Source: an uncultured Lachnospiraceae bacterium
GTDB taxonomy: Bacteria; Bacillota; Clostridia; Lachnospirales; Lachnospiraceae
DNA length: 6,385 bases
NCBI GenBank assembly: GCA_902489925.1
Contig: CABUBX010000123.1
Span: 1-6,385, forward strand
Direction of reading: 5' to 3'
Below the pieces are notes generated by a model that saw only the letters and a list, made by a program, of their open reading frames with translations, did not search any database and had not been told where the DNA came from. The stretch's first letter is position 1. The number at the start of each line of letters is the position of its first letter. This document shows positions 1 through 6,187 of this stretch, in pieces. The position numbers and the translations under genes were made by a program.

Positions 1-1103
1 GAGCCATGAGGGCAGATTGTTACCGCGGCAGTAAAAACTTTATACAGTCTTTTTTAGAGTGCTGTCCGTGGGAGGATACTGTGGCATTTTTTGCCGAGCT
101 TGGTATATGGCCGAAAGAGCGGGACGGCTATTTTTATCCAAATTCAGAGCAGGCAGCGTCTGTTGCCAAGGTGCTTTTGGATGAATGTGCGTCCCTTGGT
201 GTAAATATAGCGCTTTCAGAGCCGGTTTTAAAGGCAAAGGCAGACAGCGGTGGTTTTATGATACAGACAAAACAGCGGCGTATCGCGGCAGGAACTCTGA
301 TACTTGCCGCAGGCGGCAGAGCCTATCCGAAGCTTGGAAGCGACGGCAGCGGCTATGGGCTGGTAAAGTCTTTTGGACATACAGTGACACCTGTTGTTCC
401 GGCATTGTGCGGACTTTGGTGTGACGGTCTTTTTGGCATGAAGCCGGAGAAATTTTGGAAGCAGATTAGCGGTGTCCGGGCGGATGCAAGGGTGACGCTT
501 TTTATAAACGGAAAGGCGGAGGCCTCCAATGTGGGACAGATTCAGCTGACAGGGTATGGCATCTCGGGGATTCCCGTTTTTCAGGTGAGCCGTTTCGGCG
601 CCTATGCACTAAAGGCATCAAAGCCGGTGAAGGCTGTGCTGGATTTCTTTCCTGATGATGAAGAAAATAAGCTGTTTATGAAGCTTAAAGAGCGGATGAG
701 GACAGCTAAAGAAAAAACAATGCTTCAGTTTTTGACAGGTATGGTCAATAGTAAGCTGATTCCTGTCTTTTTAAGGTCAGCCGGGCTCGATGAATATACG
801 TTGGCAAAGCAGCTTAAAAATTCAGATATCTCGCGGCTTGTCGGCGCTATGAAGCGGTTTGAACTTTCGGTGATAAAAACAAACAGCTTTGATGAAGCTC
901 AGGTATGTGCCGGCGGTGTATCGACGACAGAAGTTCATTCGGCGACAATGGCTTCAAAGAAAGTAAGGGGACTTTTTATTGCCGGGGAATTACTGGATGT
1001 GGATGGCATTTGCGGCGGTTATAACCTGCATTTTGCATTTCAGAGCGGGAGAATGGCAGGGCGCAGTGCGGCGGCACTGGTGAAAGGTGGAAACAGATGC
1101 TAA
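1..1103 (+). CDS. HI0933/BaiN-like NAD(P)/FAD-dependent flavoprotein, 5' partial
   Basis: This is the C-terminal part of a cytoplasmic flavoprotein of the HI0933 family, often annotated as BaiN-like or aminoacetone oxidase family. The reading frame is open to the left edge, with its first complete codon at 3. The ATG at 6 is probably internal, because the family's N-terminal Rossmann GxGxxG and the GNGRCN motif are missing and should lie just upstream; roughly 50 residues are absent. Visible family blocks are the GGRAYPKLGSDGSGYG stretch at 312-359, a GYGISGIPVFQVSR segment matching the family's 'GISGP' block, GGV at 912-920, and the C-terminal FAD-contacting GELLDVDGICGGYNL from 984. The family usually has NLQ after GGY; here it is NLH. 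It overlaps the next gene by 7 bases, so the two are probably co-translated. The substrate is unknown: individual members have been linked to bile acid reduction or aminoacetone oxidation, and neither can be assigned from this sequence. Confidence 0.9.
   Translation, partial: AMRADCYRGSKNFIQSFLECCPWEDTVAFFAELGIWPKERDGYFYPNSEQAASVAKVLLDECASLGVNIALSEPVLKAKADSGGFMIQTKQRRIAAGTLILAAGGRAYPKLGSDGSGYGLVKSFGHTVTPVVPALCGLWCDGLFGMKPEKFWKQISGVRADARVTLFINGKAEASNVGQIQLTGYGISGIPVFQVSRFGAYALKASKPVKAVLDFFPDDEENKLFMKLKERMRTAKEKTMLQFLTGMVNSKLIPVFLRSAGLDEYTLAKQLKNSDISRLVGAMKRFELSVIKTNSFDEAQVCAGGVSTTEVHSATMASKKVRGLFIAGELLDVDGICGGYNLHFAFQSGRMAGRSAAALVKGGNRC
1084..1090 (+). promoter_or_regulatory. Ribosome binding site for the COG2509 flavoprotein
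   Basis: AAGGTGG lies 6 bases before the ATG at 1097, inside the last codons of the upstream flavoprotein gene. It supports that start even though it creates a 7-base gene overlap. Confidence 0.6.
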
Positions 1104-2743
1104 GAATCAGTCAATTAAAGCTTAATTACAGGCATGGTACAGCCGATTTTATGAAAAAACTGGCAAAGCAGCTTCGTTTGCCTGAAAATGAAATTTTAGA
1201 ATATCGTATTGTCAAAAGGTCGGTGGATGCGCGGAAAAAGGATGATATTTGTTTTATTTACACAGTGGATGCCGCTGTAAAAAATGAAGCGGCATGGCTA
1301 AAAAAACACCGCAATGAAAAGTCAGTGACAAAGGCGGCAGAAACGGCATATACTTTTCCAAAACCCGGCGAGGAAGTTCTAAAGCATCGTCCGGTTGTTG
1401 CAGGCAGCGGGCCGGCCGGACTTTTTTGTGCGCTGATGCTTGCCCGTCACGGATATAGACCGCTGCTCATTGAGCGCGGTGAGTCTGTTGAAGCTCGGAA
1501 GAAAACAGTCGGGAAATTTTGGGAAACCGGTATCTTAAATACAGAATCGAATGTCCAGTTCGGTGAAGGCGGCGCCGGCACGTTTTCGGACGGCAAATTA
1601 AATACGCTTGTGAAGGATAAATACGGAAGGAATACAGAAGTGTTGCGTATTTTTGCACAGGCAGGCGCGGGTGAAGAAATCTGCTATGTCAATAAACCGC
1701 ATATTGGTACGGATGTTCTTGCCAATATTGTAAAGAATATAAGAAATGAAATTATAAGCCTTGGCGGTGAGGTGCGCTTTAACACAAAGCTGACAGGACT
1801 TCAAATTAAAGACGGAAATCTTCACGGAATTATTGTCAACGACAGTGAAACGGTTGAAACAGAAGTTTTGGTTGCAGCCTTAGGTCACAGTGCACGTGAC
1901 AGCTTTAAGATGCTTAATGAAAATGCGCTTGTAATGACACCGAAGGCTTTTGCCGTCGGCGTGCGCATCGAACATCCTCAAAGTATGATGAATATGGCAC
2001 AGTATGGCAGCGCATCGGATGATATTTTAGGCGCCGCCGATTATAAGCTGACTTATCAGGCATCAAACGGACGAAGTGTTTATACATTTTGTATGTGCCC
2101 GGGCGGCTATGTTGTCAATGCTTCTTCGGAGGAGGGCAAGACAGCAGTCAATGGGATGAGTTACAGCAGAAGAGACAGTGATAATGCCAACAGTGCTGTC
2201 ATTGTCAGCGTGACACCGGAGGATTTTTTTAATGAGGGTGCACCGGAGGAGAAGCCTTCAAAAGACAAAAGTGTTTTAAATCCGCTGGCCGGCATGTATT
2301 TCCAACAGCGTCTGGAAGCTGCCTGTTATGCCGCAGCGGGAAATCAGCCGCTGATTCCTGTTCAGCTTTTTGAAGATTTTAAAAACAAGCAGGTGTCGAA
2401 GGCTTTTAAAGATGTGATTCCTGTCCATCGGGGCAAAGATATTTTTGCGGATTTGAATACATGTCTGCCAAAATATGTCTGTGAAAGCCTTGTGGAAGGC
2501 ATTGAAGCTTTTGGAAAAAAGATTAAAGGCTTTGACAGAAAGGATGCAATACTGTCCGGTATTGAGACAAGAACGTCTTCTCCAATCCGCATTGAAAGAG
2601 ACGAAAGCTTTCAAAGTAATATTTTGGGAATTTATCCGTGCGGTGAGGGCGCAGGCTATGCCGGCGGTATTACATCGGCAGCGATGGACGGCATCAAGGT
2701 GGCCGAGGCTATTGCAAAAAGATATAGTTCTTTTGAAAAATAG
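1097..2743 (+). CDS. FAD-dependent dehydrogenase, COG2509 type
   Basis: This 548-residue protein is an uncharacterised FAD-dependent dehydrogenase or oxidoreductase of the COG2509 type, probably cytoplasmic because no signal peptide or membrane segment is visible. The N-terminal ~80 residues form the small family-specific domain, which carries the conserved SVDARKKDDI stretch followed by FIYTVD. An FAD-binding Rossmann motif follows, GSGPAG at residues 103-108, with the expected acidic residue E126 ending the second strand. Next comes a glycine-rich block (FGEGGAGTFSDGKLNT) that is a hallmark of the family. The C-terminus has a second FAD-contacting segment, CGEGAGYAGGI at about residues 515-525. 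The length is normal for the family, which is roughly 530-550 residues. The start at 1097 is backed by AAGGTGG and overlaps the previous gene. The electron donor and substrate are unknown. It sits between another flavoprotein and proB, with only 23 bases before the proB start chosen here. Confidence 0.92.
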   Translation: MLRISQLKLNYRHGTADFMKKLAKQLRLPENEILEYRIVKRSVDARKKDDICFIYTVDAAVKNEAAWLKKHRNEKSVTKAAETAYTFPKPGEEVLKHRPVVAGSGPAGLFCALMLARHGYRPLLIERGESVEARKKTVGKFWETGILNTESNVQFGEGGAGTFSDGKLNTLVKDKYGRNTEVLRIFAQAGAGEEICYVNKPHIGTDVLANIVKNIRNEIISLGGEVRFNTKLTGLQIKDGNLHGIIVNDSETVETEVLVAALGHSARDSFKMLNENALVMTPKAFAVGVRIEHPQSMMNMAQYGSASDDILGAADYKLTYQASNGRSVYTFCMCPGGYVVNASSEEGKTAVNGMSYSRRDSDNANSAVIVSVTPEDFFNEGAPEEKPSKDKSVLNPLAGMYFQQRLEAACYAAAGNQPLIPVQLFEDFKNKQVSKAFKDVIPVHRGKDIFADLNTCLPKYVCESLVEGIEAFGKKIKGFDRKDAILSGIETRTSSPIRIERDESFQSNILGIYPCGEGAGYAGGITSAAMDGIKVAEAIAKRYSSFEK

Positions 2744-2756
2744 ATTTGACAAAAAT

Positions 2757-2760
2757 GGAG
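2757..2760 (+). promoter_or_regulatory. Ribosome binding site deciding the proB start
   Basis: GGAG lies 6 bases before the ATG at 2767 and 9 before the ATG at 2770. The alternative in-frame starts TTG 2746 and ATG 2755 have no purine-rich site at a workable distance, and the ATG at 2755 overlaps this site. The choice between 2767 and 2770 changes the protein by one residue. Confidence 0.6.
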
Positions 2761-2766
2761 TGCATA

Positions 2767-3639
2767 ATGATGGAAACAAATAGTAATTTACGAAGTCGGA
2801 TTTCGGATAAGCGCCGCATCGTCATTAAAGTCGGTTCGTCATCCCTTGTCCATGAAAATACAGGAGAAATGGATTTTGTGAAGCTTGAGCAGCTTGTTCG
2901 GCTTTTGTGTGATTTAAGGAATCAGGATAAGGATATCATTCTCGTGTCTTCCGGGGCAATCGGTGTCGGACGAAAAGCGCTGGGGCTTGAAAAAAGACCC
3001 GATACGCTGCCGTTAAAGCAGGCATGCGCTTCGGTGGGACAGGCGGTGCTTATGATGATGTATCAAAAGCTTTTTGGTGAATATAATCATACGGCATCCC
3101 AGATTTTGATGACAAAGCATACAATCATCCGAGAGGAAAGCCGTTTTAATGCAAAAAATACCTTCGAGCAGCTGCTGTCAATGGGTGTGATTCCCATTGT
3201 CAATGAAAACGATACAATCTCCACCGATGAAATTGAATTTGGTGATAACGATACGCTCTCTGCGGTGGTGGCAGCCCTTTCAGGTGCGGATTTGCTCATC
3301 CTTTTATCGGATATTGACGGGCTTTATACAAAAGACCCGACAAAATACAGTGATGCACAGTTTATCGAATGTGTGCCTGAAATTGATGAAGCACTTTATG
3401 ATATGGCCGGAGGCGCCGGAAGTGATTTCGGTACGGGCGGAATGATTACAAAAATCGATGCCGCACGTATTGCAACAGATGCCGGATGTGATATGATTAT
3501 AGCAAACGGCAAAGATTTCCATATAATCCATGCGCTTATGAGCGGTGAAAATAAAGGAACTTTATTTTTAGCCCATAAAAATAAAAATTTTAACCTTGTT
3601 GAGTATATTGAGCAAAGAAAATGCAGAAAGAATGGTTAG
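2767..3639 (+). CDS. proB: Glutamate 5-kinase, short form without PUA domain
   Basis: ProB phosphorylates L-glutamate with ATP to give gamma-glutamyl 5-phosphate, the first step of proline synthesis in the cytoplasm. The 290-residue protein is an amino acid kinase domain. It shows IKVGSSSL with K21, VSSGAIGVG at 60-68, QACASVGQ, NENDT at 146-150, FGDND at 158-162, LLSDIDGLYTKDP at 179-191 and GTGGMITK ending at K229. With an offset of 11-12 these match E. coli residues K10, N134, D137, N149 and K217 as I remember them, so the active site appears intact. The E. coli type is about 367 residues with a C-terminal PUA domain. Here the protein ends about 25 residues after the kinase fold, so PUA is absent, as in many Clostridia. 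An upstream TTG at 2746 keeps the frame open but is not favoured, given the GGAG before 2767. Its partner proA lies about 2.5 kb downstream. Feedback inhibition by proline is expected from the family but cannot be read from the sequence. Confidence 0.95.
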   Translation: MMETNSNLRSRISDKRRIVIKVGSSSLVHENTGEMDFVKLEQLVRLLCDLRNQDKDIILVSSGAIGVGRKALGLEKRPDTLPLKQACASVGQAVLMMMYQKLFGEYNHTASQILMTKHTIIREESRFNAKNTFEQLLSMGVIPIVNENDTISTDEIEFGDNDTLSAVVAALSGADLLILLSDIDGLYTKDPTKYSDAQFIECVPEIDEALYDMAGGAGSDFGTGGMITKIDAARIATDAGCDMIIANGKDFHIIHALMSGENKGTLFLAHKNKNFNLVEYIEQRKCRKNG

Positions 3640-3640
3640 T

Positions 3641-4522
3641 ATGAAAAAAGTAGGTTTGGTACTTGAAGGCGGAGGAGAACGCGGTGTTTTCACAAGTGGT
3701 GTTCTCGATTATATGATGGAAAAGGAATTGAAGCTTCCTTATGTCATCGGTGTGTCTGCCGGTGCGTGCAATGCGGTCGATTATGCATCATGGCAGCCCT
3801 ACAGAACGAAAAGATGTATGATTGATTCCCAAAAGCAGTATCATTTATACAGTGCGAAAAATATTTTAAAGACAGGCTATTATATTGATATGGACTTGAT
3901 TTTTAATCAGTTTCCGACAAGTGTTTATCCTTTTGATTTTGATACTTACTCACAGTCAGAGACACGCTGCCTGATGACAGTCACCAACTGTATTACGGGA
4001 AAACCAGAGTATATTGAAGAAAATCAGGATGCGATTCGCATGATGGCTGCCTGTCGGGCATCCTCAAGTCTGCCGTTTGTATCTCCGATGGTGAAGGTTG
4101 ACGGAAAGCTGATGATGGACGGCGGTCTTACAGATTCGATTCCGATTCAAAAGGCGACAAAGGACGGCTATAAGTACAATATTGTCATATTGACAAGGCC
4201 TAAAGGTTACCGGAAGTCTTCCGAAAGGCCAGGGAAACTTGTAAAGCTTGCAAGGCGGGTATATAAAGATTATCCGATGCTTGTGAAGGCTTTGGCGCTT
4301 AGAAACCGCCGCTATAACAAAACAATGGCGGTTATTGAAGAACTTGAGGAAAAAGGCCGTATATTTGTCATTCGTCCGACGATTCCGTGTGTCGGCAGAA
4401 CGGAGAGAGATATTGCAAAACTGGAGAATTTTTATGAACACGGCTATGAGACAATGAAAAAAGAATGGCCGCGGCTTTTGGAATGGATGAAGCGGGCTAA
4501 GGATACAGAAGGAGAAAATTAA
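3641..4522 (+). CDS. Patatin-like phospholipase, YjjU type
   Basis: This 293-residue protein belongs to the patatin-like family of serine acyl hydrolases, which cleave acyl ester bonds in lipids with a Ser-Asp dyad. The full signature is present: the oxyanion-hole motif GGGERG at residues 10-15, the nucleophile elbow GVSAG with Ser39, and DGG with Asp160. After the hydrolase domain (about 1-200), the C-terminus contains IFVIRPTIPCVGRTERD followed by LENFYEHGYE, resembling the tail domain (DUF6363) of E. coli YjjU-like proteins. No signal peptide or membrane helix is visible, so it is probably cytoplasmic. The start at 3641 lies one base after the proB stop, with a weak AGAAAG 10 bases upstream. 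An ATG at 3632 would add three residues and overlap proB by 8 bases, but has no spaced ribosome binding site. The next gene begins on its stop codon. The physiological substrate is unknown, and nothing in the sequence ties it to proline synthesis. Confidence 0.9.
   Translation: MKKVGLVLEGGGERGVFTSGVLDYMMEKELKLPYVIGVSAGACNAVDYASWQPYRTKRCMIDSQKQYHLYSAKNILKTGYYIDMDLIFNQFPTSVYPFDFDTYSQSETRCLMTVTNCITGKPEYIEENQDAIRMMAACRASSSLPFVSPMVKVDGKLMMDGGLTDSIPIQKATKDGYKYNIVILTRPKGYRKSSERPGKLVKLARRVYKDYPMLVKALALRNRRYNKTMAVIEELEEKGRIFVIRPTIPCVGRTERDIAKLENFYEHGYETMKKEWPRLLEWMKRAKDTEGEN
4509..4514 (+). promoter_or_regulatory. Ribosome binding site for the DUF896 gene
   Basis: AAGGAG lies 7 bases before the ATG at 4522, inside the end of the patatin-like gene. 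The stop and start share a base (TAATG), a typical layout for termination-reinitiation coupling. Confidence 0.7.
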
Positions 4523-4749
4523 TGATTACAGATAAGGATATTGCAAGAATTAACGAGTTATACCATAAATCAAAAACGGAGGGGCTGACACCGGCTGAAA
4601 AAGAGGAACAGATGCATCTTCGAGGCGCTTATATCACAGCAATACGAAAAAATCTCCGCGGAAGCCTTGAGAGTATGAAGATACAAAATCCTGACGGCAG
4701 TATCGTGGATGTGAAGTCGCGCAGAAAGTCGGAGAAGCCGGTGCAGTAA
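4522..4749 (+). CDS. DUF896 (UPF0291, YnzC-like) small protein
   Basis: This 75-residue cytoplasmic protein matches the DUF896/UPF0291 family typified by Bacillus subtilis YnzC. The N-terminal half carries the family pattern ARINELYHKSK, then LTPAEKEEQ and LRGAYI, which together predict a two-helix hairpin. It is followed by a basic segment (AIRKNLRGSLESMKI) and the NPDG turn. The charged C-terminal tail, rich in K and R, is probably flexible. The molecular function is not established; in B. subtilis ynzC sits in the SOS-controlled yneA operon, whereas here the gene is inside a proline/folate gene cluster and I see no SOS-box evidence. The start is well supported by AAGGAG and a 1-base overlap with the upstream stop. 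A 39-base gap with no hairpin separates it from the methyltransferase gene. Confidence 0.88.
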   Translation: MITDKDIARINELYHKSKTEGLTPAEKEEQMHLRGAYITAIRKNLRGSLESMKIQNPDGSIVDVKSRRKSEKPVQ

Positions 4750-4776
4750 AAAAATAAAAGTCTGACAGAATTAAGG

Positions 4777-4783
4777 GGAGGAG
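4777..4783 (+). promoter_or_regulatory. Strong ribosome binding site for the methyltransferase
   Basis: GGAGGAG within a purine-rich run lies 5-7 bases before the ATG at 4789. It is among the strongest ribosome binding sites in the window and sits in its largest intergenic gap (4750-4788). That gap is A-rich and otherwise empty: no hairpin followed by a T run and no paired -35/-10 were found. Confidence 0.7.
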
Positions 4784-4788
4784 AAGTT

Positions 4789-5601
4789 ATGGATTTTGAG
4801 CAATTACTAACGATTGAAAAGGAAAGTGAAAGAGTCTCGGCACTTTATGAAATCTTTGATGAAAGTGCGCGTCTGACACGTTCAAAGGCGGCAAATGTAG
4901 AGTTTGTCACAACGACGGCCTATATCGAAAAGTATTTAAAAGCGGGAGACAGGATTTTAGACATCGGCGCAGGTGCCGGTACGTACAGTCTTTACTTTGC
5001 TTCAAAGGGCTATGATGTGACCGCCGTTGAGCTGGCAGAAAATAATATAAAAGCTTTCAAAGCCAAAATGACAGAAAAGACGCCGGTAAAACTTCATCAG
5101 GGCAATGCCCTTGACTTATCGGCCTTTGAGGACGCAAGTTTTGATATTGTACTTTTGATGGGACCGCTTTATCATTTGTCGGATGAGGCTGACAGAAGCC
5201 GGTGTATTCGTGAGGCAAAGCGGGTATGTAAGCAAAACGGCACAATTTTCTTTGCGTTTATTAATAATGACATGGTTATTTTGACAGAATTTTTTAACAA
5301 TAAAGATTACTTTAAAGGCAATAATTACGACCATGAGACTTTTAAACTCAAGGATTTCCCTTTTGTGTTTTTTACATTGCCTCAGTGCCTTGCGATGCTT
5401 GAAAAGGAAAACATATGTGTGAAGCACATTGTAGCCTCAGACGGCATGAGCGAAATGCTTGAAGAAAAAATTAATGCGATGGACGATGAGAGCTACAGTC
5501 AGTATATGAAATATCATTTTTACTGCTGTGAAAAACCGGAAATGCTCGGACATACAAATCACTTGCTTTTTGTCGGGAAAAAAGGTGACTTAAATGCCTG
5601 A
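4789..5601 (+). CDS. Class I SAM-dependent methyltransferase, substrate unknown
   Basis: This 270-residue cytoplasmic protein has a Rossmann-like SAM-binding domain at about residues 50-165. Motif I is LDIGAGAG with D58 and G60-G64. The acidic residue ending strand 2, which normally binds the SAM ribose, is E81 in VTAVEL. GNALDLS at 105-111 supplies the adenine-contacting D109 region, and FDIVLLMGPLYHL at 118-130 is motif IV. A helical N-terminus with SRLTRSK-like character (ESARLTRSKAANVEF) precedes the fold, as in a common Firmicutes group of methyltransferases. The C-terminal part, about 170-270, contains aromatic residues and probably shapes the substrate site. The GPLYHL motif suggests a small-molecule methyltransferase of the UbiE/Methyltransf_25 class rather than a DNA N6-adenine enzyme (no DPPY/NPPY), but the substrate cannot be named. 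Its 3' end overlaps the cyclo-ligase gene by 8 bases, which suggests coupled translation. Confidence 0.88.
   Translation: MDFEQLLTIEKESERVSALYEIFDESARLTRSKAANVEFVTTTAYIEKYLKAGDRILDIGAGAGTYSLYFASKGYDVTAVELAENNIKAFKAKMTEKTPVKLHQGNALDLSAFEDASFDIVLLMGPLYHLSDEADRSRCIREAKRVCKQNGTIFFAFINNDMVILTEFFNNKDYFKGNNYDHETFKLKDFPFVFFTLPQCLAMLEKENICVKHIVASDGMSEMLEEKINAMDDESYSQYMKYHFYCCEKPEMLGHTNHLLFVGKKGDLNA
5582..5587 (+). promoter_or_regulatory. Ribosome binding site for the cyclo-ligase
   Basis: AAGGTG lies 6 bases before the ATG at 5594 and inside the last codons of the methyltransferase gene, supporting an overlapping start. Confidence 0.55.
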
Positions 5602-6187
5602 TAAAGAAAGTATCAGGGCTGATATGAAAAAAAAACGCGCTGCGCTTTCAGATGGCGAGGTCAACGCGCGCAGCAGGGCCATTTTGCACCGGTTTTTAAA
5701 AACAGAAATTTATCAGAAGGCCGAGTGGCTGTTTGCCTATATGAGCTTTAAAAATGAGGCGGATACGAGGGCGCTCATCGAGTGTGCGCTCGGTGACGGA
5801 AAGCGTGTTGCCCTTCCGAAGGTAAGAAAAAAGTTGGTCATGGATTTTTATGAAATCAAAGCGCTTTCGGAAATCACACCCGGTGCGATGGGGATTTTAG
5901 AGCCGATTTCGGATGCTGCGGTAATTCCGAAAAGAACAGCGGACTGTTCTGAGATTTTGATGCTTGTGCCGGGGCTTGCTTTTGATTTGTTGGGAAGGCG
6001 TATCGGCTGGGGCGGCGGTTTTTACGATATGTATTTATCAAAGTATAAAGATATTGTGACAGTGGGGCTTGCATATGATTTTCAAATCTATGACGGGTTC
6101 AAAACACAGGCACATGATATACCGGTGTCCTATGTGGTGACGGATACAAAGATTATTGATACAAAACGGAGGAATTGTGATGGATGA
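5594..6187 (+). CDS. 5-formyltetrahydrofolate cyclo-ligase
   Basis: This 197-residue enzyme of the YgfA/MTHFS family converts 5-formyltetrahydrofolate and ATP to 5,10-methenyltetrahydrofolate, returning a storage or dead-end folate to the one-carbon pool in the cytoplasm. The N-terminal helix carries IRADMKKKRAALS, the basic segment typical of the family. YMSFKNEADT at 49-58 includes E55, in the folate-binding position. GKRVALPKV and PGAMGILEP follow, and the ATP/phosphate loop is GRRIGWGGGFYD at 134-145. The length is normal for the family. One oddity is that the usual Arg or Lys after FYD/YYD is Met146. The gene overlaps the methyltransferase upstream and proA downstream by 8 bases each, so it is firmly embedded in the operon. 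Placement next to proA recalls other Lachnospiraceae-type genomes as I remember them. The symbol is left blank because names vary (ygfA, fau, yqgN). Confidence 0.94.
   Translation: MPDKESIRADMKKKRAALSDGEVNARSRAILHRFLKTEIYQKAEWLFAYMSFKNEADTRALIECALGDGKRVALPKVRKKLVMDFYEIKALSEITPGAMGILEPISDAAVIPKRTADCSEILMLVPGLAFDLLGRRIGWGGGFYDMYLSKYKDIVTVGLAYDFQIYDGFKTQAHDIPVSYVVTDTKIIDTKRRNCDG
6168..6172 (+). promoter_or_regulatory. Ribosome binding site for proA
   Basis: GGAGG lies 7 bases before the ATG at 6180, within the end of the cyclo-ligase gene. It fixes the proA start despite the 8-base overlap. Confidence 0.7.

Noticed and set aside
6..8. ATG at position 6 as the real start of the first gene
   Set aside because: The frame is open to the left edge, and the protein would lack the N-terminal FAD-binding motif essential to the family, so the gene almost certainly begins outside the window.
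2746..2774. Perfect TTGACA just upstream of proB as a promoter -35 element
   Set aside because: No -10 hexamer lies at 16-18 bases (the sequence there is about GATGGA). The nearby CATAAT at 2763 is only 11 bases away. Transcription from here would also start inside or beyond the ribosome binding site.
2276..2779. A 167-codon open frame on the - strand across the end of the COG2509 gene and the start of proB
   Set aside because: It lies opposite clearly conserved coding sequence, has no recognisable domain, and its composition (rich in Cys, Phe and Asn) is typical of an antisense shadow.
4064..4441. A 125-codon open frame on the - strand within the patatin-like gene
   Set aside because: It is opposite the conserved DGG-containing region of a convincing gene and shows no known motif.
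4750..4788. Terminator or regulatory RNA in the largest intergenic gap
   Set aside because: The 39 bases contain no inverted repeat with a T run and are explained by an A-rich leader plus a strong ribosome binding site.
5281..5310. TTGACA inside the methyltransferase gene followed by A/T-rich sequence as an internal promoter for the cyclo-ligase and proA
   Set aside because: The best hexamer at 17-18 bases matches the -10 consensus at only about three positions, and the run codes for conserved-looking protein.
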